This document shows, one piece after another, positions 8,481 to 18,900 of a stretch of 38,635 nt of DNA; positions within the stretch are counted from its first letter, which is position 1; the number at the start of each line of letters is the position of its first letter. Source of the DNA: JBCCTJ01 sp039198585. GTDB lineage: Bacteria > Bacteroidota > Bacteroidia > Cytophagales > Amoebophilaceae. The translations under genes and the position numbers were made by a program. Location of the stretch: contig JBCCTJ010000006.1 of NCBI GenBank assembly GCA_039198585.1, positions 1 to 38,635 of the forward strand, given 5' to 3'. The notes below the pieces were generated by a model that was not told the origin of the DNA, made no database searches, and saw only the letters and a program-made list of their open reading frames with translations.

Positions 8481-9990
8481 ATAACAGGAAGATCCCTATT
8501 CACCACAATTGCTTGGATCACATTTTACCTATTTTTATATATTATGCCATTTTTACCACCTGCTATCATTGCTCAAGAATATTATTACGCTGTCTACTCT
8601 TCTAGTTTTAAAACAAAAATTATGCAAGAAACAAGGGTTTCTACTGATTTTTTTGCCAATAAGCCTATTCGAGCGGATATTTTTACCCTATCAGCGTATC
8701 ATGCCCAACTTAACGAATAGGCCAAGCGCTTGTAAAGCTTATGGAGAGTACAGCTAGTCAGCTAGAAGGCGAACAAACGAATTTCTTTCAGAGATTAGCT
8801 TGCGAGTATGTAACAGATCACTTTGAAGATTTCATGATACCCCTTTTATTAAGAAGCAACAACAACTTCTCTGTACAGTATACCAGAATATGTTCTCACC
8901 TCAACTGCATACCCCCATACTTTTAATATATGTAATGATCATTGATCATTATTTCTCAAGAAACACAATTTTGTTTTTCTGTACTTATAGGTACCATGGT
9001 GTATAATTTGTCAAAAATTTGCTACTGACATAGTAAGTAAGCTAGCCTCCATGTACAAAAAACGACTAGCTATTGGACAAGCCAATATAGAACAAGATTA
9101 AGATAGCGCAGCAATATCATATTGACAGTCTGCCGACATGCCTTCTTTTATCAATCAAACTCTTCAACTAAGAATAACTAGCAACACCAACCTCAACAAG
9201 CGGTATGTCAGCAACTCGATCAATTGCTTGCCTAATATTTTCACTTAATCTAGTAACATGACCATTCAGTCCATCACGTACCAAGAATTTGTACAACAAA
9301 TGTGTAATACTTCCTTTCTACTTAAACTAAAAAAAAATACCTAATCTACTTGATGATCTTCTTCAGCTATTGCATACCGCTACCAAGGCAGCCGATCATT
9401 ATAGTAAGATGATTGATTCCTATCTGTTTCGGATTAGAGAACAAACCCAATTACTCAATGGAATGATACAAAAAATAATAGAAAATAGTTCTCAATCCAG
9501 CTGGCCAAACATGACTAGTGGGTACAAAAAAGAAGCAGTAGCAAGTCTAGATCGCTTTGTTACAAGAATGACAGAATCAAGTTCGTAACATTTTCTTGGC
9601 CAATGTCTCTTGCAAGTTTAACCAAGAATTTCATGAGCAGTATCAAGTGGCTACTCGCGATACTATTGATACTTTCTTGAAAAAAAATGAACTGGGATGA
9701 CTCCATAGGCATCTACCAGATAGTCAGCTCTAGCTTGCCTTATTGTCTAATATTACTCAATTGGCGAAAGATTATGCAGGACGTTTAGCAGTTGGGGAGA
9801 TACAAGGTAATGACCAAAGCGATTTCGTCAGTCAATACAAGGCAGTAGACAAACCTAGCCTTTATTTTTTTATCAAGCAGTTCTAAAAGAAAAAATGATA
9901 GACTATCAATCTGTCAAAGATTTACGTAAAGTCGTCAAAAAAATTTTAAAGAGAGAAAACGGATTGCTATGATCAAGATGTACGCTAGTA
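8481..9990 (+). pseudogene. Decayed gene for a large secreted helical protein
   Basis: Protein-like pieces follow one another on the plus strand but are split by stops and frameshifts. The first, from an ATA at 8481 (perhaps once ATG), reads SLFTTIAWITFYLFLYIIMP then AIIAQE, a signal-peptide-like start, and continues to a TAG near 8718. Next come MESTASQLEGEQTNFFQRLA (from 8741), MYKKRLAIGQANIEQD (from 9051), a 72-residue piece at 9370-9588 (DHYSKMIDSYLFRIREQTQL), NIFLANVSCKFNQEFHEQYQ, and LLSNITQLAKDYAGRLAVGE (about 9740). All are charged, helical sequence of one style. No family is recognised. Many lesions indicate old decay. Confidence 0.55.
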
Positions 9991-10033
9991 GAGTACTGCT
10001 CAGTAAGTCAAGCAGTAGCTAACTTATGCTTTA

Positions 10034-10980
10034 CTAGGGGGCTGCAAGTTTTTCCCTATCGTGCGGAGCATCATAATCAAGATGAGGTCCTAATGAAATA
10101 ATCTTGCTTGGATTCAGTTGAGGATGGCTTGTATAATAATGCTCTTTGATATGTTGCATATTGACAGTTTCACAAACTCTTTCTGTTTGACAGAGATCCC
10201 TCACGTAATTGCGTAAGTTAGGATAATCCAAAATATGACCTATCTTAAACTTAAAATGAGTATAATATACAGGATCAAAGCGTACTAAAGTTGTGCAAAA
10301 GCGCCAATTAGCTTCTGTCAAAATATTGCCTACAAGGTAACGTTGCGTAGATAAAATACCTTCTATGTAATCGAGACAAGCAAAAATATCTTGTATTTGA
10401 TCCTCATAAAGATCCTGTCGAGTAGAAAAACCAGTCTTATAAATACCATCGTTGGCTTGATGATAGATAAGTGCATGGATTTGATCAATCTGCTCATGTA
10501 GATGAGGAGGGTAGTAAGCAATCTCGTTGCCGATTATTTCATTAAATTCCTTGTTAAACATGCTAATAATTTTCGCAGATTCATTACTAACAATGGTTTT
10601 AAGTTTTTATCCCAAAGAATAGGGGTAGTAGCACGGCCACTATAGCTAGGGGCAGTTAATAAGTAAATTTCGTATAACTTTTGCTTGTGATTAACTACAT
10701 CTAACTCCTGGCCAAACTCCCAACCTTCATTTCCCATGTGTGGATTCACAGCAGTCATAGCAATGCTATGTTCAAGTTTTTTAAGCTGGCGAAACATCAA
10801 AGCTCTATGCGCTCAAGAACAAGCATAGCAAGCATAAAGATGGTAACGATTAGCGTCGGTAGAAAACTGCTTGGTATCAATAGAGCTTCTAAATAAAGAT
10901 GCGGACCTCTTAATCCTTCCATTTCTTGTTTGCATTGTATAATCTTGTTTGACCCATTTACCATTTACTAGTGACCCCAT
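10034..10980 (-). pseudogene. Glutathionyl-hydroquinone reductase (YqjG/ECM4-type GST), two lesions
   Basis: The gene is full length from ATG 10980 to stop 10034 (947 bases, one short of 316 codons). The N-part reads ANRYHLYACYACS, then TGA (10813-10815), then AHRALMFRQLKKLE. The family motif here is C-P-W-A-H-R, so the TGA replaces Trp two residues after the catalytic Cys (C54). A second lesion is a missing base in an A-run near 10597-10608, after PILWDKNLK. The next frame resumes with TIVSNESAKIISMFNKEFNE and holds the GST C-domain (NDGIYKTGFSTRQDLYEDQI, RFDPVYYTHFK, HIKEHYYTSHPQLNP). The family reduces glutathionyl-hydroquinones. With only two defects and conserved sequence elsewhere, inactivation looks recent. 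Confidence 0.85.
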
Positions 10981-11069
10981 GTTGACTAATACTTAATTAT
11001 TTCTTATTATTGCTGCTATTAATTTACAACTCTTTTGCAATTTCTTAAACTAATTTAGCTGAACGTATT

Positions 11070-12101
11070 ATGTTGAATACTAAACTCCTCCGGTCATACT
11101 TTCCCATTTTTTATTCTAGTTTTTATATAGTAGTAAGCCTGTATTCATGTCAAGCAATGTATCGGTCATCTTTCGGCAAAAAAAGTTCCATACCTGTCAA
11201 AGATAAGATCGAGCAATCTGTAAATTCTTGGATAACAAATGCTGAAGACCTATTTCAAGACACACCTGAAAATAATTCGAAAAATGAAAATCGTATCAAC
11301 GAGTTACTACTTGAGGCCCCGCTCTTGGAAAACTGGATCAAACAACATATATCCCAGCCATCGTTTCCAAAGTATTATTTATTGCTTTTCCGATTACATA
11401 AGCTCAAATCAGATAATTTCAAGTCTAGTATGAGGGATAAGATGGGGAAATTAACTAGTAAAGAGACCCTGACCTACTATCAAAAAATGATTCACATGCT
11501 CGAGCAAGCGCGAGAAGCTTATGAGGAATTCATCAGTTATCAGTTTGCCGATATTTCTGAAGAAGATCATCAGCGAGAGAAAGCAATTAGAAATGAAGTA
11601 AGCTATGATAATCAGCTCAATATGCAAAAAGTATATGAAGAGCTATTTTGTTGTTATAAAATGAAAGGCCTGGTATTGTACCAGGCTAATAAATATAGTG
11701 CAGGACTTACTTCATTTGAAAAGGCAAAAGAACTTGTCAAAATGGTTGAAGACCATGCTTTAGCAGTGACAAGAGTAGCACAGCAATCAGGACATGAACA
11801 CTACTTGATTCCCACTAGAAATGTTTATGAAGATGTAGATTCTATGTTGACAGAAATTAAAGATCACCTGAATAAGAGAGGTGAAGAAGTGGGAGGCGAG
11901 CATAATCAAACAGAATCAAATAATAAATGGACTATACCTAATCATGCTTGGGTGTTTGGGGCCGGATTGATCTTATTGATAGCTATATATATTCTCTATC
12001 AAAAGTGGTCAAATAAAAAGCAAAGTCAAACTAATCATTCATCTAAAAAAAATGTTATACTAACAAACAGGACAAACTACGACCGAGTAGCTCTTAAGTA
12101 G
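11070..12101 (+). CDS. Probable lipoprotein with a C-terminal membrane helix
   Basis: A 343-residue protein of unknown family. The N-terminus (SSFYIVVSLYSC) is a hydrophobic segment ending in a lipobox-like LYSC. The body is helical and charged (LTYYQKMIHMLEQAREAYEE; MKGLVLYQANKYSAGLTSFE is TPR-like in rhythm, about residues 201-220). Residues 292-311 form one membrane helix (VFGAGLILLIAIYILYQKW), followed by a basic tail (SNKKQSQTNHSSKK). The layout matches the 733-residue coiled-coil protein at 1786 and the decayed genes at 20738 and 37051. It may span the periplasm or face the host; that is inference. The ATG start gives a sensible signal sequence. Confidence 0.7.
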   Translation: MLNTKLLRSYFPIFYSSFYIVVSLYSCQAMYRSSFGKKSSIPVKDKIEQSVNSWITNAEDLFQDTPENNSKNENRINELLLEAPLLENWIKQHISQPSFPKYYLLLFRLHKLKSDNFKSSMRDKMGKLTSKETLTYYQKMIHMLEQAREAYEEFISYQFADISEEDHQREKAIRNEVSYDNQLNMQKVYEELFCCYKMKGLVLYQANKYSAGLTSFEKAKELVKMVEDHALAVTRVAQQSGHEHYLIPTRNVYEDVDSMLTEIKDHLNKRGEEVGGEHNQTESNNKWTIPNHAWVFGAGLILLIAIYILYQKWSNKKQSQTNHSSKKNVILTNRTNYDRVALK

Positions 12102-12406
12102 GCAATACTTTGCGACTCTACTTAAGCAAGCTAGAGTGCTAATAGGAGCATTGTTTAGTAACAAAAAAATTGCTAACAAATTTTACTTAACTAGCACAAC
12201 CTTGAGCCTCAGCTGAAAAGATCTGCTACAAGAGTAGAGATTGATCAATTTCGCTTGCTGGGCAAGCTCAGTTGGAAATGACAGGTAAGAAAGTGCTTAG
12301 CAAAATCAATTCGGAAAAAATAATCTCATCTTTCTCCTATTGGATAAGCTTCCTATTTGTATTTTTGGTTCTTGGTGATTATCCTTATTTTGTTCAACCT
12401 ACCTTG
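12102..12406. other. Intergenic region upstream of rarA
   Basis: About 305 bases. Its second half is an in-frame extension of rarA (from ATG 12272) that encodes a hydrophobic, unconserved stretch. I read it as leader rather than protein. No promoter box, hairpin or RNA gene stands out. Confidence 0.35.
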
Positions 12407-13726
12407 ATGGCCCAATCAAATTTGTTTTCTACAAAAAAATTATCTTCCCCTTTAGCCTATCGGATGCGTCCCCAAACTTTGGAAGAAATAGTAGGACAAG
12501 ATCATATTTTGGGAGATGGGCAGCCATTACAGGAGGCTATTAAACAGCATAAAATACCTTCTATGATCTTATGGGGCCCCCCAGGATGTGGTAAAACTAC
12601 ATTAGCAAAAGTAATTGCCAAAACAACGCATTGTGATTTTCATACAATCAGCGCTACTAGTTGTGGGATACCTGATTTGCGTAAAGCTATCGCAAGAGCT
12701 GAACAGATGCATGCCTTATATGGGAAGAAAACTATTTTATTCATTGATGAACTACATCGCTTCAATAAGACTCAGCAAGATGCTCTCCTCCCTCATGTGG
12801 AAGATGGTACTGTTACACTCATTGGTGCCACTACAGAAAACCCATCTTTTGCAGTAGTCCCATCTCTTAATTCAAGAACATCTACTTATATCCTTCACCC
12901 TATCACACAAGAAGGTATTAAAATGCTAATAGCACGTGCTATGGAGGATGAAGTACAAGGAGTCAAAAAATCCAATACCACGCTCACTCCAGAAGCTATA
13001 GATAGCATTACAGAGGCTAGCCATGGAGATGCTCGAAGTGCTCTTAATCTGCTGGAAACTGTAGTGGAGTATGCAAAAAGTCAGCAGGAAAGAGAGGTAT
13101 CACGGTCTACTGTAGCAAAAACTCTGACCAGCAAAACTTTACTCCACGATAAGAGGGGCGAAAATCACTATAATGTAGTCAGTGCTTTGATTAAATCGAT
13201 GAGAGGTAGTGATCCTGATGGATCTCTTTACTGGATGATGCGCCTAGTAGAAGCGGGTGAGGATCCTCTCTTCATCATGCGACGTATGATGATCTTTGCT
13301 AGCGAAGATATAGGCAATGCAGACCCACAAGCACTATCAGTCGCTGTAGCTGCAGATACTACTTTGCAGCGTATAGGCATGCCAGAAGGCATTTACCCTT
13401 TAACACACTGTTGTCTTTATCTTGCTTCTGCGCCTAAATCCAATGCTGTTTTAAAAGCTTGGCAAGCCGCTCAAAAAGATGTAAAGCGCTATGGCCCTTT
13501 GCCTGTTCCTCTTAAGCTACGCAATGGCGTAACAAAGGCTATGCAGGAATGGGGATATGGTAAAACTTACCGATACCCTCATGATGAAGGGGGATATGTA
13601 GAGGGAGAAACCTATTTCCCCGAAAAATTGACTGGCACCCAATACTACCACCCTACAGCTAATGGTTATGAAAAGCAAATTCAAAAATTTTTACAAGAGA
13701 TCAACCAGAAAAATACTCCTCAGTAG
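12407..13726 (+). CDS. rarA: Replication-associated recombination protein A (RarA/MgsA), AAA+ ATPase
   Basis: RarA acts at stalled replication forks. The AAA+ core has Walker A GPPGCGKT (residues 57-64), Walker B LFIDE (111-115) and sensor 1 GATTENPSF (140-148). The C-terminal half has the family-specific clamp-loader-like tail: DKRGENHYNVVSALIKSMRG, MMIFASEDIGNADPQAL and YKFP-region equivalents ending TYFPEKLTGT. The product is 439 residues from ATG 12407, close to family size, and conservation begins directly at LAYRMRPQTLEEIVGQDHI. An in-frame ATG at 12272 would add 45 residues with a hydrophobic helix, which would be odd for a cytoplasmic ATPase. Stand-alone gene. Confidence 0.95.
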   Translation: MAQSNLFSTKKLSSPLAYRMRPQTLEEIVGQDHILGDGQPLQEAIKQHKIPSMILWGPPGCGKTTLAKVIAKTTHCDFHTISATSCGIPDLRKAIARAEQMHALYGKKTILFIDELHRFNKTQQDALLPHVEDGTVTLIGATTENPSFAVVPSLNSRTSTYILHPITQEGIKMLIARAMEDEVQGVKKSNTTLTPEAIDSITEASHGDARSALNLLETVVEYAKSQQEREVSRSTVAKTLTSKTLLHDKRGENHYNVVSALIKSMRGSDPDGSLYWMMRLVEAGEDPLFIMRRMMIFASEDIGNADPQALSVAVAADTTLQRIGMPEGIYPLTHCCLYLASAPKSNAVLKAWQAAQKDVKRYGPLPVPLKLRNGVTKAMQEWGYGKTYRYPHDEGGYVEGETYFPEKLTGTQYYHPTANGYEKQIQKFLQEINQKNTPQ

Positions 13727-13850
13727 CTGATAAATATGCATCTATTTTATAAAAAGTATACCAGTATTGCAGGTTAGCAAGAAATCATATAGTATTGCCC
13801 TCTTTTCAATAAAATTGACTGCTAATCCCATTCTCTATTAGCCCAAAACT

Positions 13851-14735
13851 ATGTTAGCATACTTGACTATTATAGGATACTGCCTGACCGTGGCCTCTTC
13901 TGCTATCTTAATTCAAGATGCACATATTGATAAAAGTATTGCTATTATAATGGGGGCTTCTTGTGGGATATTATTTTATGGCCTGCTCAACATCAAGAAC
14001 TTGGGTAGCTTAATGACAAAGATCAGAAAAAACTGGATCAGCGTAGTCGCTATCAATGTTGCTACTGCATCAGGATGGCTTTTCGGCTATTTATATGGGC
14101 TAGAGTACATTGATGCTGCTACCCTATTTTGCATTGAAATGGCTGTAATTCCCATTGTAAGCTTTGTAGTATCAACACCTTTTCGAGAATACTCTCAACG
14201 TATTCCCACATTAATTGCTATTCTCTGTAGTGTGATTAGCATGGGACTAATTATTCGTCAAAATGTATTATCAGGAGGCCATGTAAACTCTTACATAATA
14301 GGTACTTGTATCGCTCTTATGGCAGGTATAGGTACAGCATATGTTGGTATTTTTTCTAAAAAATTAGGGGAAAATCACTTTACCTCTACCCAAATTCTTA
14401 TGACTCGTCTCTTGTTTGTATTGCTTCTGGGCTTGCTAATAAGTATCCAGAGAAATGCTTTTACAGGTTTAACTTTTGCTGATATAAAACCAGCATTATT
14501 ATCAGGTTGTATGGCTGGTATTTTGACCTGTTTTCTCTACCAAAAATCCCTAGATTTACTAGGCTTTATGGTTGTCTCTACGTTAGTACCTTTTACACCT
14601 GTTTTCGCCTATTTCATAAGAGTATATAGAGGAAATCAGCCCTTTAGCTCATTTCTTTTTGTCATCATCTTAATCTGTTCTTTGACGATTTGTGGGATGA
14701 ACATTTTGATGTATCAGCGCACAAAAAATAAGTGA
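13851..14735 (+). CDS. EamA/DMT-family transporter, paralogue 1
   Basis: The 294-residue protein has about ten hydrophobic helices in two five-helix halves, the drug/metabolite transporter pattern. Family-like segments include ASGWLFGYLYGLEYIDAATL (end of half 1) and a second half with YVGIFSKKLGENHFTSTQIL and LLGFMVVSTLVPFTPVFAYF. Substrates of this superfamily range from amino acids and nucleotides to S-adenosylmethionine (as in Rickettsia); nothing here decides among them. A second copy follows at 15106 and aligns from its first residues (MLAYL / MLGYL) to its end, so the pair arose by tandem duplication. Its TGA stop shows that TGA terminates translation here. Confidence 0.85.
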   Translation: MLAYLTIIGYCLTVASSAILIQDAHIDKSIAIIMGASCGILFYGLLNIKNLGSLMTKIRKNWISVVAINVATASGWLFGYLYGLEYIDAATLFCIEMAVIPIVSFVVSTPFREYSQRIPTLIAILCSVISMGLIIRQNVLSGGHVNSYIIGTCIALMAGIGTAYVGIFSKKLGENHFTSTQILMTRLLFVLLLGLLISIQRNAFTGLTFADIKPALLSGCMAGILTCFLYQKSLDLLGFMVVSTLVPFTPVFAYFIRVYRGNQPFSSFLFVIILICSLTICGMNILMYQRTKNK

Positions 14736-15105
14736 ACTACTCACGAAAAGCGCATCCTAAATACATTATCATTGAGTATCGGTAGTTCTATGAAGCTATA
14801 ACACGCATACTAACCACCTATTGCTGTCCCAGGCAAATATTCACTACCTTTTTATTCATCGCACTCACTCTCCACACCAAAAAAGTGTCTTTTTAGTGTT
14901 TAAATGAGGCTTGTAAGTGAATAACCTTGTATGGAAGTTCACTTTTTTCAAAAAAAACCGTAAGAAAAATTCCTTATAAAAGCTGAAACCCATAGTTTTT
15001 TGGCGCATAAAACACGTTAAAAAAGAAAATTTTTATTGAATGTAGTTCAAAATATGCAATTCCAAGTAAATTTTGTATATTAATATCAATCAAAAACCAC
15101 CATCT
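14736..15105. other. Gap between the two transporter genes
   Basis: About 370 bases with no convincing frame. The centre (14879-14965) resembles the dispersed repeat. The last 33 bases are an in-frame extension of the downstream gene from a TTG. The distance suggests that the second transporter has its own promoter. Confidence 0.4.
14879..14965. repeat. Possible diverged third copy of the dispersed repeat
   Basis: Segments in the same order as the copy near 22,000: CCAAAAAAGTG, TGAGGCTTGTAAGTGAATAA, CCTTGTATGGAAGTTCAC, TTTTTTCAAAAAAAACCG. Similarity is partial and the sequence is A/T-rich, so chance cannot be excluded by eye. Confidence 0.3.
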
Positions 15106-15996
15106 ATGCTCGGTTATCTATATATAAGCATCTATATTCTTTTTAGTGCTTATTCTTTCATCTTTGTTGTTCTAGTCAGTGAAGGATATAGCAAAATTGT
15201 TACACTTTTCTTCTCTTCTTTGATTGGCACCATCTTTTTTCATCTTATTAATAGTGCCCATATCAGTAATGTCTATCACAGAATAAAAAAGAATCTCTTC
15301 TCTGTAATAGGCTTAAATCTGTCTTCAGGCATTGGATGGCTTACAGCGATCCTAGCTTTAGACTATGTGGACCCTGCTACTATGCTTTGTATCAATGCAG
15401 GCTCTATACCCATTTTTAATTTTTTACTAGTAACAAAGCCAAAAGATTATCGAAGCAACTATCCTGTATTGATTGCCATACTAGCTGTTATCTGCAGCAT
15501 AGGTCTTATTATTAGAGAAAATATTCGTCTTTTGGCGGGTACCGTACCTGCAACTACTTTCTACATAGGGGTTCTACTAAGTCTTACTGACGGGCTGGCT
15601 AGTGCTTTTAATGGTATTTTCTCGGAAAGACTGACGCGTTCTGGTATCAGACCTAAAGAGGTATTGACTTTCAGATTTATGCTTTTGATTTTTCTGACTG
15701 GAATCTTAGCTTGGATCAAAGGTAGTTTCGCTCCTATCAATTGGAGTGCTGCCAAAAGCTTTTTTTTAGCATCATGCTTAATGATGATTATTCCATTGAT
15801 TCTTTATCAAAAAGGTATTGCTGCCCTTGGCTCTCTCGTTGTAGCTATCCTGATGCCTTTTATTCCGATTTGTGCCTATTTGATGCAAATTAAAACAGGT
15901 AAATACCTCTTTGACTGGTATGTCTGCTTTGCTGTTATTACATGCTCAGTCACTTTATTGATTATGAATATTCTAACATATATCAGAAAAAAGTAG
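15106..15996 (+). CDS. EamA/DMT-family transporter, paralogue 2
   Basis: A 296-residue protein with about ten hydrophobic helices, clearly related to the gene at 13851. Shared segments include SGIGWLTAILALDYVDPATM, FNGIFSERLTRSGIRPKEVL and LGSLVVAILMPFIPICAYL. ATG 15106 was chosen because MLGYLYISIYIL matches the first residues of the paralogue; a TTG 33 bases upstream is also in frame. The two copies differ at many loop positions, so they have had time to specialise. The substrate is unknown. It ends three bases before the convergent symporter-hydrolase gene, so no terminator separates them. Confidence 0.83.
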   Translation: MLGYLYISIYILFSAYSFIFVVLVSEGYSKIVTLFFSSLIGTIFFHLINSAHISNVYHRIKKNLFSVIGLNLSSGIGWLTAILALDYVDPATMLCINAGSIPIFNFLLVTKPKDYRSNYPVLIAILAVICSIGLIIRENIRLLAGTVPATTFYIGVLLSLTDGLASAFNGIFSERLTRSGIRPKEVLTFRFMLLIFLTGILAWIKGSFAPINWSAAKSFFLASCLMMIIPLILYQKGIAALGSLVVAILMPFIPICAYLMQIKTGKYLFDWYVCFAVITCSVTLLIMNILTYIRKK

Positions 15997-15999
15997 ATG

Positions 16000-18900
16000 C
16001 TAAGATATTTTTTCACACAGCTCTTTCAGCTCTTTTTCAATATCATCATACCCTAGTCTGCGAGCAATCGGAAGAAAAACTTTGATTGTCTCTTCCGCTA
16101 CTTTTTTTCTCTTCTTAGGATCTCGCTTCCCATGAATTGTACGCATGTTATGGAGACGATCAGCTAGCTTTACAAGTAGCGAATCTAGGTTGCCATGCTT
16201 GATGAGCTCATCTAAAGTCTCTTTTTTCTCTAGCTTAATTTTTGGTCGCTCATCTTTGCTATAGAGATGGCTAACTTCTTGGACAATGCGACTAACCCGA
16301 TCGCCAAACATCGTCTTCATCTGACTTACTTCATAAGGCGTATCCTCTATGGTATCATGCAAGAGAGCGGCAGCAATAACAGCTTCATCATCTGTGCATT
16401 CGAGCAAGATAGTAGCGACAGCCAGTGGATGGAGGTAATAAGGCTCTCCGGAATTACGAAATTGATTGAAGTGATAATGTTTGGCTACCTGCATAGCTAG
16501 TTGGATCTTCTCAGCTTGCATACCTTTTTTGGCCACTTTAGCAAGAAACATTTGATCTTGTGGAGAGTCGATTCGTACCTCATCAAATAGATCATCATAG
16601 GCAAAATATTCGATCTTAGGACGTATTGTCTTAAGATTAAGTGGCAAAACATAGGTTTGCGTAGTATAGCTTCTTGACTTGTTAAAATTTAAGAAGCCAA
16701 AGTGAGCTTTCACAATCCTAATATTATTTTTTAGCTCTTTGGGAACAAGTTTTTCCCTTGCTGTATCACTCTCATAGGGAGTATACACTTCCTTTTCTAG
16801 AGAAATATCAGGATCATTGGTAATGATGATTCTAATCGCTTTTTTAGGATCATTCTTGTAGATCTTTGGCAATTCATACTGAATATAGACATCATCTACA
16901 ACTAGTCTAGCTCTCTTGTTTTCACTACTATCCATGCCATATGCTGTACCATGGACCAGAAGACTTTTGAGATAGTACAAATCGCCGAAAATGGAATCAG
17001 AGTGGTTATTATGTTCTATTTGGACATAATTTTCGCTTGGATTCAACCCTTTTGCATCGAGGTCATACCACGCATCATCGAATAGATCATTTAGTTTGAT
17101 CTCCCGAACAGCCATGCGCAAATGCCTTTTAGAGTCCTCGCTCTTCTCATAGAAGTATTGCATGGCATTATTAATAGCTTTCACCTCCTCAGCATCACCT
17201 AACTTCAATTTTAGAACATCAAGATTCTTCTGCATCTCCTTCATCATGATGCTATCTTTGCCAATCACTTGGGACAGCTGATCAGCGCTATCAGTAATAG
17301 ATACTAGTATGTTTTGCTTCTCTTCTTCCAGTTTTTTAGCTAGCTTTCTTGCATCGGAAGTATCATCTCGCAAGTGCTTAATAAGATATACCATAGTTAA
17401 AGAGAAAGCAATAGAACCTAAAACAGGTAAAACATAGTCATTTTGAATAAGAATCATCCATCTTCCTGTGATTGCTTTGTGTAGGGATAGAGAGATGAAG
17501 AGGGCTAAACTCTGAAAAAGCCAAAAACTACCCCAATCCACAAAAAACCCAGCGGCAACCACTCCGACAAGAATATAGAAAGGAGTGACTGGATTATTAA
17601 GATCTGAGATAGTTGTGATGGTTGTAACACAGGTAATACACAAGAATATCGACCACTGGTAGTAGAAGTTAAAGAAAGGTTGCAGTGGATTCGCCCACAT
17701 TTTCTTGCCTACAAAGCCGCCACAGGCAATGATAACAGCAAATACGCGAAGCAAGTAAAGACCCCAGTAGTTCAGGGAAGTAGCTGATGGCTCAGCCCAG
17801 TAGGGAACCATATAGTAGCAGATCACAAAGAAAGAAAAGAAAAAGGAGCGATCACCAACCTTCGCAACCTTTTCATTGGCCCATCGAACAGGATGTAACA
17901 ACCACCTAAAAAATGGCTTGATTGTCAATAACCGCACAGGCACCCATATATTACGTACTCTCTTGACAATCAGAAAGCCACCATGCTCTAAGTAGTGAGT
18001 AGTCAAAAAAGCGATCGTACTTGTGATGATTGCTATGTACCAAAGGGCCTTAAGTATAATTGTATTAGTGTAAACATCAAAAACACTGCTGTGTATAGTA
18101 TAATTAGCTATAATCGCTACTAGATTAAAGAAAGTGATATTACCTATCTTAACAAGAAAAAATGGAATGAGAATACTCAACCAAAAAGTAATTATATGAG
18201 CTAAAAAAGACTTTTTACTGCCCTTTAGTCCTCCAAGAGTAAATAGAAAGGGAATAGCTATACTTGATAGAGCTATAGCTCCATATCTAAATAGACTAAG
18301 AAAGTAAATTTTCTTATAGGTTAAAGCAATAGTCACTGTTAGTAGACCAACAAAAAAAGATATTAGTTTAATATATACCACTTGCTGCTTATTATCGGCT
18401 TCACTGTTTGGCTTAATAGTATCATTGACCAACATAATGCTTAGTGAATTCAGAAAAGAGTCCATAGTAGACATAATAATCGCACAAACAATAAGCAGAA
18501 AAAGCAATTGACAAATCGGACTAGCACAAAGTAGCCTAACTACTTCTCCAATTGGAGTATGTCTGATAGAATCAGGACTAGCAGGAGTAGAAAACCGACT
18601 CAAACTTACAATCAGCATTAAAAAGCGAAATAGAATATAAAAGAATGCAAAGTAAGTAAACATACTTGCAACATCTCTTTTTTTCTTAGTCATTAGTAAA
18701 CGCTGAACTATAGGAGGAGATATAATAAGTGTAGGAAAAAAAGAGTAGAAGAAAGCAGACCATAACCATCCACCTATATTAGGATAAGTTAATAAAGAGT
18801 CATATTTAGTATTGTTTGGAACAGCAGATAGTATAGAGCGTATCCCCCCATTTTGATAAAAAATGATTAGAAAGAAAAATATAGAGCAGACAAGAATCAC

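Noticed and set aside
10813..10815. TGA read as Trp (altered genetic code).
   Set aside because: TGA ends two intact transporter genes in this window, and the same pseudogene has an independent frameshift.
12272..12406. N-terminal extension of RarA with a membrane helix.
   Set aside because: Family conservation begins right after ATG 12407, and a membrane helix would not suit a cytoplasmic fork ATPase.
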